Origin: JAFGHJ01 sp964525555 | GTDB lineage: Bacteria; Hydrothermota; UBA3072 | DNA: 64,000 bases | Reading direction: 5' to 3' | Assembly (NCBI GenBank): GCA_964525555.1 | Contig: CAZGHN010000005.1 | Coordinates: 62,001 to 126,000 of the forward strand | In this document: positions 59,188 to 64,000 of the stretch, piece by piece | How the letters are laid out: each line of letters opens with the position of its first letter | Numbering within the stretch: position 1 is the first letter of the stretch | Position numbers and translations under genes: made by a program | The notes under the pieces: model-generated | Database searches by the model: none | Told to the model about the DNA's origin: nothing | What the model saw: the letters and a program-made list of their open reading frames with translations, nothing else

Positions 59188-60669
59188 TTAGAACGGGTTT
59201 TCATCAGGGTAAGGTACTCCCGCGGGATGATTGTAAGAAACATCCTCGACCCCCAGTACTTTCATAGCAGCAAATAGCGTTTTGCCTGCATGTTTAAAAG
59301 CAACGCCGGTATGGTGCGGAAATTTTTTCTCTATGAGAACATGGCGGTAAAATCTTCCCATTTCTTTTATTGCAAAAATGGCTGTACTACCGAAAGTTTG
59401 GGGATTTACGTTCAGGATTTCGCCTTCCGCGACATATGAACGAAGTATTGTGTCGGCTGTTGACTGTAGACGGAAAAGTGTGATTTCACCGGGTTTTATT
59501 TGACCTTCAAGAGTGCCTCTTGTTATATCCGGTTCTTTTTTATCGGGTTCCATTAAACGGTTCATGATGAGCTGAAATTTCATCGCACCATTAACAAGGC
59601 AGGAAGAAGATACATTTCCGCAGTGAAATCCCATGAAGAGATCTTCTTGTTTATATTTACCGATTTTACTCTTTGCCTTTTTGTATATATCAGTTGGAAC
59701 TGTATTGTTTATGTCGAGAATAGCGGGGGGCAATTCCGTGGCGCATGCAGCTATATATTCACTCAAAGCCCCGTATATATCGGTTTCGCAGGCTACGGGT
59801 ATTCCCCGTGCAGCGAGTCTAGAGTTGACAAAACATGGTACAAATCTGAAATATTTTTCAAAAGAAGGCCAGCATTTATTCGCAAATATTCCATATTCCG
59901 AAGCTCCTAGATTATCCTCCATGAATTTCATGAGTGCGATTTCGTATTGAGCAAGCTTATTCAGGAGTTTTGGGTAAGTATTCCCAGTTCCCAGTTCCTT
60001 TGCCATATCGGATGCTACTTTTTTGATATTAGGATTACCCTCTGCAGATTTATATATATCGTATAAATCCAGTTCGCTGTTTTCCATTATTTCCACACCT
60101 ATATCATAGAGAGGTTTTATAGGTGCGTTACATGTAACAAAATCGAAAGGTCGTGGTCCAAAGGAGAATATTTTTAGTTTTTTCAGGGCTATGAGTATTC
60201 TCGCGACGGGGATAAAATCTTTTATCATACCGGTTATATCACTTGGAATACCAACGGGATATTCCGGGATATATGTTTTTAGGCTCCGTAACCCAGAGTT
60301 ATAAGAAGTGCTCAACAATCCGCAGAAAGCGTCACCTCTTCCATGAATGAGGTTTTTCCCTGTTTCCTCTGCTGCTGCGGTGATCATAACTGGCCCTGTA
60401 AATTTTTGAGCCAGCATGCTTGTTGGCCCTTCCGGTCCGAAATTTCCAAGATAGATGACAAGCGCGTCGATTTTTTTCTTCTCGATTTCTTTAAGTGCTT
60501 TAAGCACATCTTTTTCATTTTCAATTATAGTTTCAATCTCGGTTATTGAAACTTTCTTCGGTTTGCATGCAGTTACGACTGCTTTTCTTCTTTTTCGAGA
60601 TAACTCGATAGGGAAGCAGTCTCTGCTTACCGCAATGATGCCGAGATTGATTTTTGGTATATTTTCCAT
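59188..60669 (-). CDS. L-fucose/L-arabinose isomerase-like protein
   Basis: About 493 residues of the L-fucose/L-arabinose isomerase superfamily. The N-terminal Rossmann-like part begins MENIPKINLGIIAVSRDCFP, with ALVIYLGNFGPEGP and AAAEETGK. The middle and C-terminal parts hold the metal-site region (ACETDIYGALSEY, DINN and FMGFHCGNVSSS) and HHTGVAFKHAGKTLFAA. ATG 60669 has AAGGAGAAAT upstream and begins 1 nt after the araD stop. With AraB and AraD homologues upstream it probably supplies the ketopentose. The exact aldose is not fixed. Confidence 0.85.
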   Translation of the reverse strand: MENIPKINLGIIAVSRDCFPIELSRKRRKAVVTACKPKKVSITEIETIIENEKDVLKALKEIEKKKIDALVIYLGNFGPEGPTSMLAQKFTGPVMITAAAEETGKNLIHGRGDAFCGLLSTSYNSGLRSLKTYIPEYPVGIPSDITGMIKDFIPVARILIALKKLKIFSFGPRPFDFVTCNAPIKPLYDIGVEIMENSELDLYDIYKSAEGNPNIKKVASDMAKELGTGNTYPKLLNKLAQYEIALMKFMEDNLGASEYGIFANKCWPSFEKYFRFVPCFVNSRLAARGIPVACETDIYGALSEYIAACATELPPAILDINNTVPTDIYKKAKSKIGKYKQEDLFMGFHCGNVSSSCLVNGAMKFQLIMNRLMEPDKKEPDITRGTLEGQIKPGEITLFRLQSTADTILRSYVAEGEILNVNPQTFGSTAIFAIKEMGRFYRHVLIEKKFPHHTGVAFKHAGKTLFAAMKVLGVEDVSYNHPAGVPYPDENPF

Positions 60670-60670
60670 T

Positions 60671-61372
60671 TTATTTCTCCTTATTGTCCTGTCCGTAGTA
60701 GGCATTTGGACCATGTTTTCTATTAAAATGTTTTTTTGAAAGGTACTCGGGCAAATTATCGCATCTGGGGTTGATTATTAGTGTTCCGAAAGCCATTTCG
60801 GCAACACTTTCAAGAATGTAACTGTTCTCTGCAGCCTTAATGGGTGTTTTCCCGAAAGTAAAGGGACCATGTCCTTTTACTAAAACCGCAGGCATTTCCA
60901 GAGGGTTAATATCGTTAAAGGCCTCTGTTATTAAGTCTGCCGTATTTTCTTCATATCCATGCGCTACCTGTTCTTCAGGTAAGATTTTAGTAAGAGGTAT
61001 TGGACCGTAGAAAGTATCTGCGTGTGTCGTACCAAAACAGGGAATTTCTTTTCCCGCTTGCGCAAACATTGTAGCATATTTACTGTGCGTATGGGCAATA
61101 CCGCCGATACCGTCGAAAACTTGATATAATCTTAAATGTGTAGGAGTGTCTGAAGAAGGCTTATGCACGCCTTCAACAATATTTCCGTCCAGATCAACAA
61201 TTACCATATCGCTGGTTTGCATTCCGTCACAAGGTATGCCGCTCGGTTTGATTACCACTAATCCTTCGTTGCGATCGATGCCACTTACGTTACCCCAGGT
61301 CAATGTAACAAGTTTATATCTAACTAAGTCCAAATTTGCGATGAATACTTTTTCTTTTAATTCGGAAAGCAT
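60671..61372 (-). CDS. araD: L-ribulose-5-phosphate 4-epimerase
   Basis: A class II aldolase-like epimerase of 233 residues. It starts MLSELKEKVFIANLDLVRYK, has the zinc-site IAHTHSKYATMFAQAGK, and ends KKHFNRKHGPNAYYGQ, a signature of AraD. ATG 61372 overlaps the kinase stop (TAATG) and follows AAAGGAG; a frame opening at 61444 lies inside the kinase. It converts L-ribulose-5-P to D-xylulose-5-P. Confidence 0.92.
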   Translation of the reverse strand: MLSELKEKVFIANLDLVRYKLVTLTWGNVSGIDRNEGLVVIKPSGIPCDGMQTSDMVIVDLDGNIVEGVHKPSSDTPTHLRLYQVFDGIGGIAHTHSKYATMFAQAGKEIPCFGTTHADTFYGPIPLTKILPEEQVAHGYEENTADLITEAFNDINPLEMPAVLVKGHGPFTFGKTPIKAAENSYILESVAEMAFGTLIINPRCDNLPEYLSKKHFNRKHGPNAYYGQDNKEK

Positions 61373-63072
61373 TATTCTCCTTTTCTTTGCTGGTCTCTTA
61401 TTACGAGTATATCTTTCATAACATTGTGCATTTTCCCTGACCATTCTTCAGTTCCGAATGCGTCGTGTAATTGTTTGTATAAAGAGTATAATTTTTCATA
61501 TACCCTGTGATTATCCGGAATTGGTTCGAATACGTCTTTAGTCCCTGTCATCGCGTTTTGGGCATCAAGTATTGATGAAAACCCACTTTTTTCTTTTCCG
61601 GCGGCTATAGCGCCAAAGATTGCTGCGCCTAGCGCGGGAGTTTGTTCGCTGCGGGAAATTTTCATCGGACGTCCGGTAATATCTGCGTAAATTTGCATTA
61701 GAAGGGGATTTTTGGATGCAAGTCCGCCGCAGTTTACGATTTCCTCGACAGATACACCATATTCCTCGATTCGATTTATAATTGTTAGAGCTCCAAATGC
61801 TGTAGCTTCGATTAAGGCTCTGTAGATTTCGTGAGGTTTTGTATGCAATGTTTGGCCCAGGAGCAGTCCCGAGAGTCGAACATCTACAAGTATAGTGCGG
61901 TTGCCGTTATTCCAATCGAGAGCCAGAAGTCCGTGTTCGCCTACTTTTTCCTTCCCGGCTGCGATTGCTAAATTCTCAAATTTTTCATCTATCGTTTTTC
62001 CGTATTTTTCTCCTACGAGATTATTTACAAACCATAGGAAGATATCCCCTACAGCGGATTGTCCTGCTTCTATTCCGAAATAGTCAGGCATTACAGAACC
62101 GTCGACAATTCCGCATACACCTGGGATATCCGAGAGTTTTTTATCACTGGGAGAGACCATTATATCGCATGTGCTTGTGCCGAGTATTTTTACGAGTGTG
62201 CCCGGCCTGATTCCGGCTCCGACAGCTCCCATATGCGCATCGAAAGCGCCTACCGCGATTGCGGTACCGGGTACCAGGCCAAGATTATCCGCCCACTCTT
62301 TTGATAATCCTCCGACCAGTTGGTCGGACGGAAATGCCTTTTCATATAATTTATCCCGCAGGCTCGAAAGAGCGGGGGATAATGCTTTTAGGAATTCCGT
62401 GTCAGGTAGACCGCCCCAATTGTCATTGTACATTGCCTTATGCCCAGCAGCGCAGATACTTCTTTTTATTTTATCAGGACGAGTTTCTCCTGTTAATATT
62501 GCGGGTATCCAGTCGCAGATTTCCACAAAACTTGCTGCTGCATTGAATACTTCGGGGTCTGTATTATAACAATGTAATACTTTGCTCCAGAACCATTCGG
62601 ATGAGTAAGTCCCGCCGATTTTACTCAGGTATTCCGGGTGCTTCTTTTCTGCAAGGGAGGTAATTCCGGCGGCTTCTTCATGTCCCGTATGATCTTTCCA
62701 TAGCCATACCATTGTATTTAAATTATTTTTAAATTCCGGTAAGAAGCAAAGAGGACTGCCTTCACTGTTTACAGGCATAGGACTGCTACCCGTTGTATCT
62801 ATGCCTATACCTATAATGTTTGCAGCGTCAAACTCAGAATTTTCTTTCCTAGCTTCTTTGATCGCTTGGGTGATTGTTTCTTTTATTCCGTCTATATAAT
62901 CCTGTGGATTTTGTCTTGCCAGATTGGGTTCTTTTGGGTCGAGGAGGATTCCTGCGCTCCCGGAGGGATAAGAGAAAACATGGCTTGCGAGTTCGGAGCC
63001 ATCAGCCAAATCGACAATTAAACTTCGACAGGAATTTGTTCCGAAATCCATACCTATAGCATATTTTTTCAT
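61372..63072 (-). CDS. araB: ribulokinase (FGGY family)
   Basis: A 566-residue FGGY kinase. N-terminal AIGMDFGTNSCRSLIVDL is the phosphate motif. GIGIDTTGSSPMPV and NTMVWLWKDHTGHEEA are typical of AraB. GAFDAHMGAVGAG and NCGGLASKNPLLMQIYADI complete the fold, with ADP-site GAAIFGAIAAG. Length matches AraB rather than xylulokinase (about 500). Its start overlaps the permease stop, and it sits between transport and epimerase genes. Confidence 0.92.
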   Translation of the reverse strand: MKKYAIGMDFGTNSCRSLIVDLADGSELASHVFSYPSGSAGILLDPKEPNLARQNPQDYIDGIKETITQAIKEARKENSEFDAANIIGIGIDTTGSSPMPVNSEGSPLCFLPEFKNNLNTMVWLWKDHTGHEEAAGITSLAEKKHPEYLSKIGGTYSSEWFWSKVLHCYNTDPEVFNAAASFVEICDWIPAILTGETRPDKIKRSICAAGHKAMYNDNWGGLPDTEFLKALSPALSSLRDKLYEKAFPSDQLVGGLSKEWADNLGLVPGTAIAVGAFDAHMGAVGAGIRPGTLVKILGTSTCDIMVSPSDKKLSDIPGVCGIVDGSVMPDYFGIEAGQSAVGDIFLWFVNNLVGEKYGKTIDEKFENLAIAAGKEKVGEHGLLALDWNNGNRTILVDVRLSGLLLGQTLHTKPHEIYRALIEATAFGALTIINRIEEYGVSVEEIVNCGGLASKNPLLMQIYADITGRPMKISRSEQTPALGAAIFGAIAAGKEKSGFSSILDAQNAMTGTKDVFEPIPDNHRVYEKLYSLYKQLHDAFGTEEWSGKMHNVMKDILVIRDQQRKGE

Positions 63073-64000
63073 TTTTCTCCCTTCATAGATAATTTTCTTC
63101 GCATACTGCCCAAAGCTACGGCAACAATTATGACGACTCCTAATATTACCTGCTGCCAGAATGCCGAAACTCCTAAGAGTACTAATCCATTGTCGAGAAC
63201 CCCCATTATTAATGCGCCAATTAAAGAACCGAGAACCGAACCCTTGCCTCCCATTAAATCGGTTCCTCCTATAACGACTGCGCCTATAACTTTGAGTTCA
63301 TAACCTGTACCAGTTATTGGTGAACCCTGAGAAAGGCGCGATGCGAGCATTATTCCTGCGAGACCGCTTAAGAGTCCGGTTATAGTATAAACTAAAACTT
63401 TAATTTTGTTTACATTTACTCCAGACAGCCAGGTTGCTTTCTCGTTTCCTCCCGAAGCATATATATATCTTCCCCATATGGTACGGGATAAGAACAGATA
63501 TCCTAAAATATAAATAAATGCCATTATTATAACCGGGACCGGTATGCCGATCAAACGTCCTTCAGCAAGGCAGCCAAAGCATTCCGGCAGACCCGTAACC
63601 GGCCAGCCTTTCGTGATTACCAGTGCCAAGCCCCTTGCAATGTTCATCATTCCGAGAGTGACTATGAAGGGCGGCAGGTCCCATTTTACAATAATTATTC
63701 CGTTGAGAAAACCAAGGAAGGTACCGCAAAGTAGAGCTGCGCTTATTCCCGGAGCTAAACCGAATTTATTTATAAGTAATGCCGCAAGTACGTTTACCAA
63801 TCCAAGAACTGCTCCTACGGATAGGTCTATTCCGGCTGTAAGGATTACCATCGTCATTCCAACGCTCATGATTGCGATAAAGGAAACCTGTTTCATTACG
63901 GTTGATATATTGTAAAAAGACAGAAAATTAGGAGTGGCAATGGAAAGAATAATACATAAGGCTATAAATGCTATGAAAATACCGAATTCGGTGCTTTTTA
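63069..64000 (-). CDS. RbsC-type sugar ABC transporter permease (5' end missing)
   Basis: The frame continues past the first visible Met at 63896 to the right edge (upstream residues FIAFIALCIILSIATPNFLS form a further helix), so the true start is outside the window. Visible: MSVGMTMVILTAGIDLSVGA, the family signature, about nine more helices, GLVNVLAALLINK and LSGVNVNKIKVLVYTITGLL. The stop overlaps the kinase start. It belongs to a ribose/arabinose-type uptake system whose ATPase and binding protein should lie upstream. Confidence 0.93.
   Translation of the reverse strand, partial: KSTEFGIFIAFIALCIILSIATPNFLSFYNISTVMKQVSFIAIMSVGMTMVILTAGIDLSVGAVLGLVNVLAALLINKFGLAPGISAALLCGTFLGFLNGIIIVKWDLPPFIVTLGMMNIARGLALVITKGWPVTGLPECFGCLAEGRLIGIPVPVIIMAFIYILGYLFLSRTIWGRYIYASGGNEKATWLSGVNVNKIKVLVYTITGLLSGLAGIMLASRLSQGSPITGTGYELKVIGAVVIGGTDLMGGKGSVLGSLIGALIMGVLDNGLVLLGVSAFWQQVILGVVIIVAVALGSMRRKLSMKGEK

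Overview
The window is a 64 kb, gene-dense, AT-rich bacterial chromosome segment, cut at both ends inside genes (ruvB on the left, an rbsC-type permease on the right). The organism is a diderm: it has an RND/TolC efflux system, several lipoproteins and secreted beta-propeller proteins. Two secreted proteins end in a C-terminal module like the FCB-group (Bacteroidetes/Chlorobi/Fibrobacteres and relatives) sorting domain. A four-subunit ferredoxin oxidoreductase points to an anaerobe. Together these suggest an FCB-affiliated candidate phylum (WOR-3/Stahlbacteria, Cloacimonadota or Marinimicrobia type). The superphylum is a reasonable inference; the phylum is a guess.

Layout. (1) 1-2.3 kb: yebC-ruvC-ruvA-ruvB, overlapping genes. 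(2) 2.3-6.2 kb: fabH-porG-porD-porA-porB, one operon joining a ketoacyl-ACP synthase III to a 2-oxoacid:ferredoxin oxidoreductase. (3) 6.5-9.7 kb: acetyl-CoA synthetase and an OFA-type MFS carrier. (4) 9.8-14 kb: a small membrane protein, an M48 lipoprotein protease, a WG-repeat protein, and a sigma factor/DUF5667 pair. (5) 14.2-22.5 kb: a metal resistance block with arsR, a Met-rich protein and arsM, then tolC/cusC, a YHS lipoprotein, cusB, cusA and a PII-like gene. (6) 22.7-29.8 kb: a sulfur mobilisation operon, cysK - AIR-synthase-like - larE - PP-loop enzyme - rrf2 - metY - nifS - nifU. (7) 30-39 kb: a second sigma factor with a membrane partner, tgt-yajC-fmt-unknown behind a tRNA-Gly, and a 1.4 kaa eight-PAS hybrid histidine kinase. 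(8) 39-44 kb: an APC permease fused to an EIIA-like domain, tRNA-Ile/tRNA-Ala, a PF06695 membrane protein, an LVIVD-repeat protein and a geranylgeranyl-reductase-like flavoprotein. (9) 44.5-58 kb: secreted and carbohydrate functions (SBBP propeller, GH97, esterase, WD40, parallel beta-helix), a second APC-EIIA fusion, a transglutaminase-like lipoprotein and a tandem pair of secreted proteins with a near-identical C-terminal third. (10) 58.1-64 kb: a pentose operon, rbsC-araB-araD-isomerase-dehydrogenase, fitting L-arabinose or a related sugar.

The most unusual structure is in the spacers. Most long intergenic gaps carry degenerate short-period repeats (periods 7, 8 and about 9-10 nt). Several of these sit beside a small perfect hairpin, often with a TTC triloop, whose stem sequence changes from copy to copy while staying complementary. 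They often lie next to promoters, and some are paired as inverted arms. A second regularity is promoter spacing: 14 of 15 well-matched TTGACA/TATAAT-type promoters have 16-nt spacers, and several genes start at or within a few bases of the predicted transcription start (leaderless).
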